In this document: in pieces, positions 7,486 to 16,101 of the stretch
How the letters are laid out: every line of letters starts with the position of its first letter
Numbering within the stretch: the stretch's first letter is position 1
Assembly (NCBI RefSeq): GCF_003130705.1
Contig: NZ_CP021354.1
Coordinates: 5,580,001 to 5,644,000 of the forward strand
DNA length: 64,000 nt
DNA from: Rhodococcus oxybenzonivorans
GTDB taxonomy: Bacteria > Actinomycetota > Actinomycetes > Mycobacteriales > Mycobacteriaceae
Direction: 5' to 3'
The notes under the pieces: generated by a model
Databases searched by the model: none
What the model was told of the DNA's origin: nothing
The model's input: only the letters and a program-made list of their open reading frames with translations
Translations under genes and position numbers: made by a program

Positions 7486-9813
7486 ATGGCTTCACGGTCG
7501 GCGAACCAGCCGGACAACCTGCCCGCGGATCTGACGAGTTTCGTAGGCCGTCGATCCGAGACCCAGACTGTCCGAAAGCTTCTCTCCGCCGACCGGCTCG
7601 TCACGTTGACCGGGGTAGGCGGGGTCGGCAAAACCCGCCTCGCACTGCGGGTTGCCCGCGATATCCGCCGCGCCTTCCCGGATGGGGTTTGCCTGGTCGA
7701 ACTGGCGTCCCTGAAGGACCCAGACCTGCTGCCGCACACGCTGATAGATGCACTCGGGATTCGCGAGCAGTCAGCCCCCGCCCCGTTGGTCCTCACCGAC
7801 TACTTGCGCCCCCGACACACCTTGATAGTCCTCGACAACTGCGAGCACATACTCGAGGCAGCCGCGGACCTGGTGGACCGGCTGCTCCGGGCGGCGCCGA
7901 AACTGCGGATCCTCGCCACGAGCCGACAAGCGCTGATGATCGCCGGTGAGCATGTGTACCCGGTTCCGACGCTGCCGGTGCCCGACGTCGATGTCCGTCT
8001 CACTCCCGGCTCGGCGACGCAGTTCGCGGCTGTCAACCTATTCGCCGCCCGGGGGGCTGCGGTCGTTCCCGGGTTCGAGATCACCCCTGACAATGAACAC
8101 ACGGTCATCCAGCTCTGCCAGCGGCTGGAGGGGATCCCCTTGGCGATCGAACTGGCAGCAGTACGGTTGCGCGTGCTCACGGTCGAGGAGCTCGCGCATC
8201 GGCTGGATAGTCGGTTCGAATTGCTTCGCGAGGGCAGTCGTAACTTGCCGGAGCGGCATCAGACTCTTCAGGCACTGATCGACTGGAGCTACGAGCTTTG
8301 CACGCCAACGGAGCAGACGCTGTGGGCGCGTGCATCAGTGTTCGCTGGGGGGTTCGGTCTTGACGCGCTCGAGGCTGTCTGCGCGGACGAGTTGCTTGCC
8401 GAGGAGGCCCTTCTCGACACGGTGGCCGGGCTGACCGACAAATCGATCTTGATCCGAGGCGAGCACGGCGGGCGTGTCAGGTTCCACATGTTGGAGACCA
8501 TCCGGGAGTACGGCCAGGCCCGACTACGAGAGTCCGGCTTTGAAGCGAAGGTGCAGCGCAGGCACCGGGATTGGTACTGGCGGCTGATCGAGAAGGCTGC
8601 CGCGGACTGGTTCGGTCCGGGTCAGGAGGAGTGGGCGGCCTTGCTCCGTGTGGAGCATCCGAACGTGCGCTCGGCGCTCGAGTTCTGCCTCGCGCGGCCG
8701 GACGAGGTGCGCGTCGGACTGCGGATGGCGGGCCTGCCCTGGTTTCTCTGGGCTGCGCTCGGCTTCATGACCGAAGGCCGCCTGTGGCTTGACCGGGCGT
8801 TGGCAATGGATCAAGAACCGAGTCTCGAGCGGGTTTGGGCGCTGGGCACCGCCGCTGACATCGCTGTCTTCCAGGGCGATGAGGCTGCTGCGGCTGCGTT
8901 GATTGACGCCGTCCAAGAGCTTGCGGTGCAACTCGACGAGCCAAAAGGCTTGGCTTACGCCGCCCATATGCGCGGTCTGCGCGCACTGGGCAGCGACCCG
9001 AGCGCTGCGATTCCACTGTTGGTTGAAGCGCTCGAGCGATATGGGCGCGCCGACGTACCTGCGGACTACCCCAACAGTGTGCGGCCTGCGCTGACCATGG
9101 CCTACGTGCTGTCGGGCGAGCTTGACAGAGCCGCCGATGTGGTCGAGGAGGCTTGCGCGCAATGTGAGCAGGCCGGCGAGCGTTGGCTGTTGTCCTACGC
9201 CATGTGGGCGAAGGGGTTCTTGAGGCTCCTCCAGGGCGAGCTCGAGCAGGCCGAAGCCGATCTGTGTGAGGCGCTCCAGCTCAAGCGGTTCACCCAGGAC
9301 AGTCTGGGCTTGGCCTTCATCCTGGACGTTCTCGCCTGGACCGCCGCGGCGAGCAGCGACTGCGAGCGGGCCGCGGTGCTCCTGGGCGCGTCGGACCAGG
9401 TCTGGCAGACCGTTGGGGTCCCTCTATTCGGAGCGAAACACCTGCTCGCGCGACGCGAACAGTTCGAGAACATGGCTCGGCAGGCGATGGGCAATACTGG
9501 CTTCGACACCGCGTTTGCCCGCGGAGGCCAGCTCACCGTCGAGGACATGCTGACCTTCGCGCTCCGGGAGCGCCGCGTCTCCCCCGTCGAGCCCCGACAG
9601 GCCGACAGCTTGTTGACACCTCGAGAGCGCGAGGTCGCGGACCTGGTGGCGCAGGGAATGTCGAGCAAGGACGTGGCGGCCAAGCTGGTCATCTCCCGAC
9701 GCACCGTCGACGTACACGTGGAGCACATCTTCGGGAAACTTGGGTTCAACTCCCGCACTCAGATCGCGACCTGGGTGGCACAACGGCGCGCGCCGGAATC
9801 GCCAAATCGGTGA
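7486..9813 (+). CDS. LuxR-family regulator with NB-ARC-type ATPase domain
   Basis: A 775-residue regulator. The N-terminus carries FVGRR and a P-loop GVGGVGKTR (residues about 43-51), followed by LIVLDNCEHILEA (Walker B) and ILATSRQAL, the STAND/AfsR-like ATPase pattern. A helical repeat middle region (TPR-like, residues about 380-680) follows. The C-terminus is a LuxR helix-turn-helix with LTPREREVADLVAQGMSS and ISRRTVDVHVEHIFGKLGF. Such proteins act as ATP-switched activators. The layout matches the ATPase-LuxR part of the PknK-like kinase at 34.7 kb, without the kinase domain. The ATG at 7486 has only a weak upstream ribosome site. Confidence 0.88.
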   Translation: MASRSANQPDNLPADLTSFVGRRSETQTVRKLLSADRLVTLTGVGGVGKTRLALRVARDIRRAFPDGVCLVELASLKDPDLLPHTLIDALGIREQSAPAPLVLTDYLRPRHTLIVLDNCEHILEAAADLVDRLLRAAPKLRILATSRQALMIAGEHVYPVPTLPVPDVDVRLTPGSATQFAAVNLFAARGAAVVPGFEITPDNEHTVIQLCQRLEGIPLAIELAAVRLRVLTVEELAHRLDSRFELLREGSRNLPERHQTLQALIDWSYELCTPTEQTLWARASVFAGGFGLDALEAVCADELLAEEALLDTVAGLTDKSILIRGEHGGRVRFHMLETIREYGQARLRESGFEAKVQRRHRDWYWRLIEKAAADWFGPGQEEWAALLRVEHPNVRSALEFCLARPDEVRVGLRMAGLPWFLWAALGFMTEGRLWLDRALAMDQEPSLERVWALGTAADIAVFQGDEAAAAALIDAVQELAVQLDEPKGLAYAAHMRGLRALGSDPSAAIPLLVEALERYGRADVPADYPNSVRPALTMAYVLSGELDRAADVVEEACAQCEQAGERWLLSYAMWAKGFLRLLQGELEQAEADLCEALQLKRFTQDSLGLAFILDVLAWTAAASSDCERAAVLLGASDQVWQTVGVPLFGAKHLLARREQFENMARQAMGNTGFDTAFARGGQLTVEDMLTFALRERRVSPVEPRQADSLLTPREREVADLVAQGMSSKDVAAKLVISRRTVDVHVEHIFGKLGFNSRTQIATWVAQRRAPESPNR

Positions 9814-10489
9814 TAGCTGGGCGGCGACTGTCGCCGACACGGTGACCTCGCGATCTCGGAGCCAGCAGTTGCGCCTCGGTTAGCGGGCGCGTGAAGCCCA
9901 GTCGCCGTGGAGGACCGATCTCCCCGGGCCGGCGTTCCCGGCTGAACTGGGGAACCTAGGTGCAAGGCCTCGATACTCCGTTGGCCCGAGTACCTGCATG
10001 TCGTGACCAGCTTCACGATGTTCCAGTCCCTTCCTGGAAGCTGATACTCGAACTGGATGGAGAAGGGCGCTTCCATACCCCCAGTGGGCACGATTGTCCT
10101 ACGGGTCGCCCTTCACTCATCCATACCTCAAGGGCATTGACCTGGCCGCGGCGGGACGCGATGACACCGCCGCCCGTCAGCCGGGCGTTGCGGTAGTACT
10201 CGCCGAGAATCGGGCGGATATGCCTGGGTAGGCTCTTCGAGCTGGGGATCTTCGGGTTCTTCTGGGCTAAGGACAACGGGGCGATGCGATCGGAGCCGAA
10301 CCCTGATGACGGCGTCAAACGTGAAGAACCGGAACAACCGTAGTGCTGCACCATTGGGGGCACGAAGATATCCACTTCTTGTACCTCCGTGAAGGGGCCG
10401 ACAGGTCCGCCGGGCCCTTGCGGGGCAGGACGACTCACGTCGCGATCCAGAGGTCGCAGACCGACGCCCGGCCCAACCTCTTCGGCGAC
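9814..10489 (+). other. Non-coding stretch with weak hairpin and possible gene debris
   Basis: About 680 bp without a convincing gene. A 6-bp hairpin (CGGCGA, loop CTG, TCGCCG; 9822-9836) follows the LuxR stop and may end its transcript. Open frames on the minus strand (10.0-10.4 kb) show no motif I recognise. They adjoin the broken zeta-toxin gene and may be debris from the same decay. Confidence 0.4.
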
Positions 10490-11035
10490 TTACTCGAAGA
10501 CTTCGAAGCCTCCGGCGGTACCGCGGCGGAACAGCTCGAGTTGCACCACCGTCACGCCTTCTCGGTTGCGTGCTGTCTCGGCGAGTGCTTGGGCGTTGCG
10601 GGCGCATTGCGAGGTGTATTGGGCGCGGACGAGTTCCTCGTATACCTTCGGGCCCTGTCCTGGCCACCGGAGTGTTCCCTCGATCAGAACGTTCTCGCCG
10701 CGGTCCAAACAGAGCCGTCGGATCTGATCGATCAGGGCGGTGGATTCGTCGTGGACCAGCGCTGTCAGCTCCCGCGGCGCCAGCGGGGCTCCCTCCGCGA
10801 GTTCGGTGCCGAGTAGTTCCGCATAATCGCCGTCGCTGAGTGCTTGTTCGATCAGGTGATCCTTGACCACGTCTGCGTCGGGGCTGCGGTATCCATCCAG
10901 GTCGGGAATGTGGTCGCGGAGCAAAGTGCTCTTGCCGGCTCCGGGTGTACCAGCAGTGAGGATCGCCGAACGTCCCTCGCGCAGTGAGGGTTTCCCACGC
11001 CGGATACAGGTCCTCGATGACGTTCGCGCCCGTCT
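10490..11035 (-). pseudogene. Zeta-toxin-family kinase, decayed
   Basis: The minus strand encodes a P-loop ILTAGTPGAGKSTLLRDHI followed by GYRSPDADVVKDHL, APRELTALVHDES and GENVLIEGTLRWPGQG. This is the order seen in zeta-toxin/UDP-N-acetylglucosamine-kinase-like proteins. The expected N-terminal lead-in (GANVIEDLYPAWETL) lies in another frame, so a frameshift occurred near 10985. After KVYEELVRAQ the usual central segment is missing and the text jumps to CARNAQALAETARNREG, indicating an internal deletion. No antitoxin gene is visible next to it. It is probably non-functional. Confidence 0.6.
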
Positions 11036-11073
11036 CACCGGAACCGCACCTCTCCCGCCAAGAGGGAGAGCCT

Positions 11074-11457
11074 GTGCTCCAACGGCTCGAGTACCGTTAC
11101 GTTCAGGCCATGGTAGGCGAGAAGGTATACGTGGTCGATCGCGTGGTCACAAAACCCGGACGTGCCCGGGAGTTCGTCGACGCGTACGTCACCGAGTATG
11201 TACCAGGGGGACGGATACGCGGAATGACCCTGGATCGAATTCTCGTCAGCCCCCCGATCTGGTGGGCGGACGAGCCCAACACCATCACGATCACGTGGGT
11301 GGTCGACGGGGTCGACGCCTGGTGGGACATGACCCGGCGGGGCCGCCCCGACCCAGAGCTCGGCCGGTGGTGGTCGCGGATGGACCCGATGATCCTCGAC
11401 CGAACCCGTTCCATGGCGGCAGCGGCCGAGGACGTCGACGGTGTGTGCGATGTATAA
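11074..11457 (+). CDS. Small alpha/beta-barrel (ABM/NIPSNAP-like) protein
   Basis: About 127 residues. KVYVVDRVVTKPGRAREFVDAYVTEY followed by a strand-rich TITITWVVDGVDAWWDMTRR and a closing RMDPMILDRTRS helix looks like one copy of a ferredoxin-like dimeric alpha/beta barrel. I favour the GTG at 11074, with GAGGGAG 6 bases upstream; the ATG at 11110 gives a shorter form with no clear ribosome site. The stop overlaps the start of the next gene, which encodes a two-copy barrel protein, so the pair is co-translated. The function is unknown; similar folds serve as monooxygenases, isomerases or ligand carriers. Confidence 0.6.
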   Translation: MLQRLEYRYVQAMVGEKVYVVDRVVTKPGRAREFVDAYVTEYVPGGRIRGMTLDRILVSPPIWWADEPNTITITWVVDGVDAWWDMTRRGRPDPELGRWWSRMDPMILDRTRSMAAAAEDVDGVCDV

Positions 11458-12100
11458 CGTCACGAGGGTCGTTCACTTCACCGAGGCAGCCGATGCCATT
11501 GCGCGGGACGAGTACGTGAACAATGCGCGTCACGCCATCCTTGCCGTCGGCGTGAAACGGTTACTCATCGCCCCGACTTTGCCGGGGGTCATCAATGGCG
11601 GCGACCTGATCGTGCATCTTCAGCTCACCGACACCGCCAGCTGGCGGAACCGCGCGGACGACATCGACTCCGCACTGTCCCAGCCGATTGCCGACAGAGT
11701 CGACGGGGTCGAGTACTACCCCGGACTCGGCGGTCGGGGACCCGGACAGCATTCGAGCCGCCTGTACCGCGCACTGCTGCTCCGTGTGGAGTCGGGTACA
11801 CCGGACTCCGTCGTCCAACGGTTCGAGCGGGACCTGCTCCGGATGCCCGAACATATTTCGTCGATCACGGCGTGGCAGCTCAGCAGAGTCGACGCCGCCC
11901 TGGGTCGGCAGCGGTGGACTCACGTGTTCGAGCAGGAGTTCACCGACCATGGTGCCGTGACGGGTCAATACCTGGATCATCCGATCCACTGGAGCGTCGT
12001 GGACCGGTGGTTCGACCCCGAGTGCACCGACATCATTGTCCGAGACCGGGTGTGCCATACCTTCTGTGAACTCGACGACCTCGTCATCCCCGACCGGTAA
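11441..12100 (+). CDS. Dabb-type (stress-responsive A/B barrel) protein
   Basis: A 219-residue protein with two barrel repeats. The second contains the recognisable Dabb core WTHVFEQEFTDHGAV, HPIHWSVVDRWFDPECTD and RVCHTFCE. The first repeat (MYNVTRVVHFTEAADAIARD) is more diverged. The start overlaps the preceding gene by about 17 bases; a second ATG lies three codons later. Dabb proteins form dimeric barrels that bind small hydrophobic ligands, or act as lyases in polyketide chemistry. Here the pairing with another small barrel suggests a heteromeric ligand-binding or enzyme pair. The catalytic role is unknown. Confidence 0.72.
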   Translation: MCAMYNVTRVVHFTEAADAIARDEYVNNARHAILAVGVKRLLIAPTLPGVINGGDLIVHLQLTDTASWRNRADDIDSALSQPIADRVDGVEYYPGLGGRGPGQHSSRLYRALLLRVESGTPDSVVQRFERDLLRMPEHISSITAWQLSRVDAALGRQRWTHVFEQEFTDHGAVTGQYLDHPIHWSVVDRWFDPECTDIIVRDRVCHTFCELDDLVIPDR

Positions 12101-12123
12101 TTCCCTCGAAAATTGATGTGGGG

Positions 12124-12145
12124 CGGCCGGACCGGTGACCGGCCG
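12124..12145. terminator. Hairpin between convergent genes
   Basis: CGGCCGG and CCGGCCG pair around an 8-base loop, and the flanks (GTG on the left, CAC on the right) extend the stem imperfectly. It sits midway between the stop of the Dabb gene and the stop of the converging esterase, the usual place for a bidirectional terminator. Confidence 0.5.
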
Positions 12146-12169
12146 ACCGCACCACAGGTAGCGCAGGTG

Positions 12170-13108
12170 CTATGCGTTATCGAGTACGTCGCGCATCATT
12201 TCCCAGATCTGTTCGCGTGCCGGCGCGGTGAGCGAGAGCGAAGGGAAGGTCAGGAATCCGTGGAAGAGTCCGTCGAACCGATGGTGACGGACTCGGACAC
12301 CGTCCGCGGTGAGGCGCGCCGCGTACGCGTCACCCGATGAGCACGGCGGATCGAGTTCGGCAGTAATCACGACCGCCGGCGGCAGACCGGCCAGTGTCTC
12401 CGCCCGGGTGGGAACGAGACGCACATCCTCGGTCCCGTTCGGCGCATACTGCTGCCAGTACCACTTCATCGCCTTGGTGGTGTTGTAGTACCCGGTCCCG
12501 TACAGGCGGTACGACTCGGTGCCGAAGTCGTCGTCGATCACCGGATACAGCAGCACCTGCGCGGCGACGGCCGGGCCACCCCGGTCGCGGGCCGCAATCG
12601 CGACCGTCGCGGCGAGGTTACCTCCGGCGCTGTCGCCCGCCAGTGCGATCCGGGTGGGGTCACCGCCGTATTCGGCGGCGTTCTTCGAGGTCCACTCCAG
12701 GGCGGCGTAGACGTCGTCGTGCGCGGCCGGGCCGGCATGCTCGGGGGCCAACCGGTAGTCGACCGACACCACGACCACGCCGGCGCCTTGCGCCATGGAG
12801 CGGCACAATTCGTCGTGACTGTCGAGGTCGCAGAACACGAATCCGCCACCGTGGGCGAACACCACCACAGGCAGTTCCGGATCGCCGCAGTGCGGCCGGA
12901 AAATCCGTAGCGCGAGGTTGCCGTCGGCAGTCTCGATGGTGAGATCGGTGACCTCACGCATGTCCGGTAGGTGTTGCAAGGGTGCGCGCCGATCGCGGAT
13001 CAGCTCACGCAGTTCGGTGGGCGGCACCGCCGTGATGTCCGGAAACCCCGCATCGAGGGTGGCGAGCATCGCTGCAACTTCGGGATGCAGGGTGGGTCGA
13101 ACTGCCAT
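12170..13108 (-). CDS. HSL-family esterase/lipase (alpha/beta hydrolase)
   Basis: A 312-residue hormone-sensitive-lipase-type esterase. The oxyanion motif is HGGGFVFCDLDSHD near residue 90. The nucleophile elbow is GDSAGGNLAA near residue 160. Asp and His of the triad are likely in ELDPPCSSGDAYA and HHRFDGLFHGF. VSVDYRLAPEH between the motifs is typical of type IV bacterial esterases. The start has AGGAG 8 bases upstream. No signal peptide is evident, so it is probably a cytoplasmic short- to medium-chain ester hydrolase. It is transcribed alone toward the Dabb pair. Confidence 0.88.
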   Translation of the reverse strand: MAVRPTLHPEVAAMLATLDAGFPDITAVPPTELRELIRDRRAPLQHLPDMREVTDLTIETADGNLALRIFRPHCGDPELPVVVFAHGGGFVFCDLDSHDELCRSMAQGAGVVVVSVDYRLAPEHAGPAAHDDVYAALEWTSKNAAEYGGDPTRIALAGDSAGGNLAATVAIAARDRGGPAVAAQVLLYPVIDDDFGTESYRLYGTGYYNTTKAMKWYWQQYAPNGTEDVRLVPTRAETLAGLPPAVVITAELDPPCSSGDAYAARLTADGVRVRHHRFDGLFHGFLTFPSLSLTAPAREQIWEMMRDVLDNA

Positions 13109-13415
13109 GATGGGATCTCCTGGTCGGTCGGCGCGTTCCTGCGGCCACGGTAAGGCGCCGCCGGATCAGCCGGAACCAGGATTCCCGATCAGCGGTCAAC
13201 CGTCAGCCCTTCAGTTCATGGTTCGTCCGCCGTCGATGGCGGAGACCATACCGACTATTTCCAGACATCCCAGATCGGTATTACAAGGACGAGGTGTTTT
13301 CCTAACCGGAGGCAGCACCGAGGGCCGCCTGTGTGGGCTCAGCCGCAGGGTCTTTCGGGCCGAATGTGAATCAGGACCGGTAGCTTTCTCAAATCAAACC
13401 CCAGGCCTACGGCCA
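13109..13415 (-). other. Leader/promoter region of the esterase gene
   Basis: About 300 bp between the esterase start and the double-hairpin repeat. No gene is evident. The esterase promoter must lie here, since the repeat would end transcripts arriving from the quinone oxidoreductase operon. Confidence 0.4.
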
Positions 13416-13470
13416 GTGAGTGGTTGACGAGTGCAGGGACTCGTTAACCACTCACGGGCGGCGGAGCCGC
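13416..13470. repeat. Double-hairpin repeat, copy 1 (probable terminator)
   Basis: Arms GTGAGTGGTTGACGAGT and ACTCGTTAACCACTCAC (17 bp, one wobble pair) enclose a GCAGGG loop, followed at once by GGGCGGCGGAGCCGC, itself a small GCGGC/GCCGC hairpin. It begins right after the stop of the quinone oxidoreductase gene. A second copy with 43 identical bases lies at 22153-22207, after the last gene of the opposite operon. Confidence 0.75.
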
Positions 13471-13471
13471 C

Positions 13472-14446
13472 TCACCGGAGGGTCAGGACACTCTTCCCGA
13501 CGGTTCGGCGGTGTTCGAGATCGAGCAGGGCCTCGGCCGCCGCCTCGAACGGGTACCGGTTCGGCTCCGGAATCGTCAACGCGCCCGATGCGAGCAAGGG
13601 ACACAATTCGCTCCACTGCGCCGACAGTCGTCGGGGGTCCTCGGCCCACCACGAGCCCCACGCGACTCCGACTGCGGATGCGTTCTTGAGGAGCAGTCGG
13701 TTCGCTTTCACCGAGGGGATGTCCCGGCCGGTGAAGCCCATCACGAGAATCCTCCCGCCCGTGGCCAGTGATCGGACGCTGTCGGTGAAGCGGTCGCCGC
13801 CGACGGGGTCGACCACGACGTCGACCCCGCGGCCGTCGGTGATCGCGAGGACCTGGTCCCGCCAGTTCCCGGTGGCCGCGATGTCGGAGGCGCCGAGGCT
13901 CCGCACGTACTGCGCCTTCTCCTCACTGCTGACGACGGCGATGGTCCGCGACGCGCCGAGGTGGGGCGCCAGTGTCATCGCGGCGGTGCCGATGCCTCCG
14001 GCCGCGCCGTGGACGAGCACCGACTCCCCCTTCTCGAGGCGTCCACGATGTACCAGCGCGAAATGCACGGTGAGGTAGTTGAACAGGAGGGCGGCGCCCG
14101 CGGCCATCGAAATTGTGTCGGGGAGAGGGAACGTCGTCTCCGGCGGCAGTGCGACCACTTCGGCCATCGCGCCGCCCACACCGGTCAATCCGACGACCCG
14201 GTCGCCCGGAGAATATCCGCTGCCATCGGGTGCTGACCGCACGATCCCGGCGACTTCGCCGCCGGGGACGAAGGGCAGTTCCGGCTTGTACTGGTACCGG
14301 CCCTGGGTGAGAAGCAGATCCGGGAATGACACCCCGACCGCATGAACCTCGACGAGGATCGCGGATTCGTCCGCGACGGGTTCGTCGACCTCGACGGGGG
14401 CGAGCGCCCGGGGACCGTCGAGCGCGGTGACCATCAGTGCGCGCAT
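13472..14446 (-). CDS. NADPH:quinone oxidoreductase-type dehydrogenase (MDR superfamily)
   Basis: About 324 residues of the zinc-free medium-chain dehydrogenase/quinone oxidoreductase group. It starts MRALMVTALDGP, carries GEVAGIVRSAPDGSGYSPGDRVVG, and has the nucleotide-binding stretch VLVHGAAGGIGTAAMTLAPHLGA. No catalytic-zinc cysteine cluster is present. I prefer the ATG at 14446 (GCGGGGGC upstream); an ATG at 14464 overlaps the stop of the preceding acyl-CoA synthetase as ATGA and would be translationally coupled. Such enzymes reduce quinones or enoyl substrates, including enoyl-CoA esters. Its place after a transporter and CoA ligase suggests enoyl reduction in fatty or cyclic acid catabolism. 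Confidence 0.85.
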   Translation of the reverse strand: MRALMVTALDGPRALAPVEVDEPVADESAILVEVHAVGVSFPDLLLTQGRYQYKPELPFVPGGEVAGIVRSAPDGSGYSPGDRVVGLTGVGGAMAEVVALPPETTFPLPDTISMAAGAALLFNYLTVHFALVHRGRLEKGESVLVHGAAGGIGTAAMTLAPHLGASRTIAVVSSEEKAQYVRSLGASDIAATGNWRDQVLAITDGRGVDVVVDPVGGDRFTDSVRSLATGGRILVMGFTGRDIPSVKANRLLLKNASAVGVAWGSWWAEDPRRLSAQWSELCPLLASGALTIPEPNRYPFEAAAEALLDLEHRRTVGKSVLTLR

Positions 14447-14460
14447 GCGGTTGCCCCCGC

Positions 14461-16101
14461 TCATGTGATCGGGAGTTCGCGGACGGCCGCCCGGCGCAGC
14501 TTGCCGACTTCGGTGCGCGGGAGGTCGGACCGGAAGTCGACGACTTTGGGTGCCGCGTAGGGTCCGACGCGCTGCGCGACGAGGTGTGTGAGTTGCGTGA
14601 CAAGATCGCCGTCGTCAGCCCGGGCGTCCGCGCGGACGACGACGGCCCGGACCACTCCACCGCGGATCGGATCGTCGTACGCGACTGCCGCGGCGTCGGC
14701 GACCGCCGGGTGCTGCAACAGCGCGTTCTCGACCTCGACCGGGCTGATGTTGTGCCCCGACGCGATGATCATGTCGTCGTCCCGGCCCAGTATCTGCCAC
14801 CGTCCCCCGGGGTCCGTGACTGCTCGGTCCTCGGTGAGGAATACGTCGCCGCGCCAGCGGTCGGCCCACAGGTCGGGGGTGTTCTCGTAGCCGCTGGACA
14901 TCTGGTGCCGGGGCCGCCGCACCGCGATCAAACCCGGTTGGCCGTCGGCCACCGGTTGCCCGTCCCGGTCCGCGAGGAAGGTGTCGAACCCCGGAATCGT
15001 GGCGGACATCCAGCCCGGGCCGGACCTCGTTTCGGTGCCCTGGGTGTCGCCCAGGAGCATGCCGACCTCGGACAGTCCGTACCCGTTGCGCACGGCGGGG
15101 GCACCGGTGCCGGCCCAGGCCGCGGCGACCGCTGCGGTGAGCGGTTCACCGGCAGCGGCGACGGTGCGGAGCGTCGGCGGCACCCCGTCCTGTGCGAAGG
15201 TGTCCGTCAGTCGTCGCAGGGCAGCCGGCGCGGTAGTGAGGATCGTGGCCTTCTCTTCCCGGATGACGCGATGCCAGGCCTCGGGGACGAACTTCCCGGA
15301 GTACATGACGCGCGGCACGCCCAGCGCCATGACGGCGGCACCGGTGCTGTACAGCCCGAACGCCCACGCCGGGTCCGACGTCGAAAAGACGACGCTGTCG
15401 CGGGTCGCCCCGAGAACGCACTTCGCGTAGGGCATGACCGAGACGAAGGTGGCGTGGGTCATGGTGCACGCCTTCGGTGTTCCGGATGTTCCGCTGGTGA
15501 ACAGCAGGGTGGCGGTGTCCCCGAGCGCCGTGGTCGCGAGCGGGCCGTCGGCGTCGGCCCGGTCGACCTCGGTCCAGAAAGACCTGTCGTCCGTGCCGGC
15601 CGCGACGTCGCCGACGACGAACACGGCGGGATCGAGTCCGTGGGTCGCCTGCGCCTGCGCGAGGGCCGGCCGGTACCGCTGATCGACCACGACCGCGCGG
15701 ACTCCCGCCGCGTCGAGGCGCAGGCCGATCGCGTCCGGGGCGAACCCGCCGAACAGCGGCACGTACACCAGCCCGGAGCGCCACGCCGCCAGTGCGGTGA
15801 TCCAACTCTCGACCTGTCGCGAGAGCAGTCCGCCGACGCGATCTCCCCGCTTCAGTCCCGCGCGTGCGAACACCCGTGCCGCCTTGGCGGCGAGCCTGTC
15901 GAGTTCGCGGTACGTCCAGCGATCGGCCGAGCCGTCCTCGTGCCGGACCGTCAGCGCCACCCGATTCGGGTCGGCCGCATAGCGGGTGCAGATTTCGTGG
16001 GCCGTGTTGAAGTCGCCACCGAACGGGTCGCGGTCCAGCAGGGATTCGATGTCCTGCCAGGCACCGGCGAGTGCGGACGTTGCGAGTCTGTCGAAAGACA
16101 T
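14461..16101 (-). CDS. Acyl-CoA synthetase (AMP-dependent ligase)
   Basis: A 546-residue adenylate-forming ligase. The phosphate-binding loop is LLFTSGTSGTPKACTMTHAT. It also has RNGYGLSEVGMLLG (A5), RGDVFLTEDRAVTDPGGRWQILGRDDDMI (A7-A8) and the late lysine region LPRTEVGKLRRAAV. It starts MSFDRLATSAL; the start and the stop of the upstream transporter share one base (TGATG), so the two are coupled. Length and motifs place it near the medium-chain/acetyl-type ligases, but the acid cannot be named. With the MHS transporter it likely forms an uptake-and-activation pair for a carboxylic acid. Confidence 0.88.
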   Translation of the reverse strand: MSFDRLATSALAGAWQDIESLLDRDPFGGDFNTAHEICTRYAADPNRVALTVRHEDGSADRWTYRELDRLAAKAARVFARAGLKRGDRVGGLLSRQVESWITALAAWRSGLVYVPLFGGFAPDAIGLRLDAAGVRAVVVDQRYRPALAQAQATHGLDPAVFVVGDVAAGTDDRSFWTEVDRADADGPLATTALGDTATLLFTSGTSGTPKACTMTHATFVSVMPYAKCVLGATRDSVVFSTSDPAWAFGLYSTGAAVMALGVPRVMYSGKFVPEAWHRVIREEKATILTTAPAALRRLTDTFAQDGVPPTLRTVAAAGEPLTAAVAAAWAGTGAPAVRNGYGLSEVGMLLGDTQGTETRSGPGWMSATIPGFDTFLADRDGQPVADGQPGLIAVRRPRHQMSSGYENTPDLWADRWRGDVFLTEDRAVTDPGGRWQILGRDDDMIIASGHNISPVEVENALLQHPAVADAAAVAYDDPIRGGVVRAVVVRADARADDGDLVTQLTHLVAQRVGPYAAPKVVDFRSDLPRTEVGKLRRAAVRELPIT

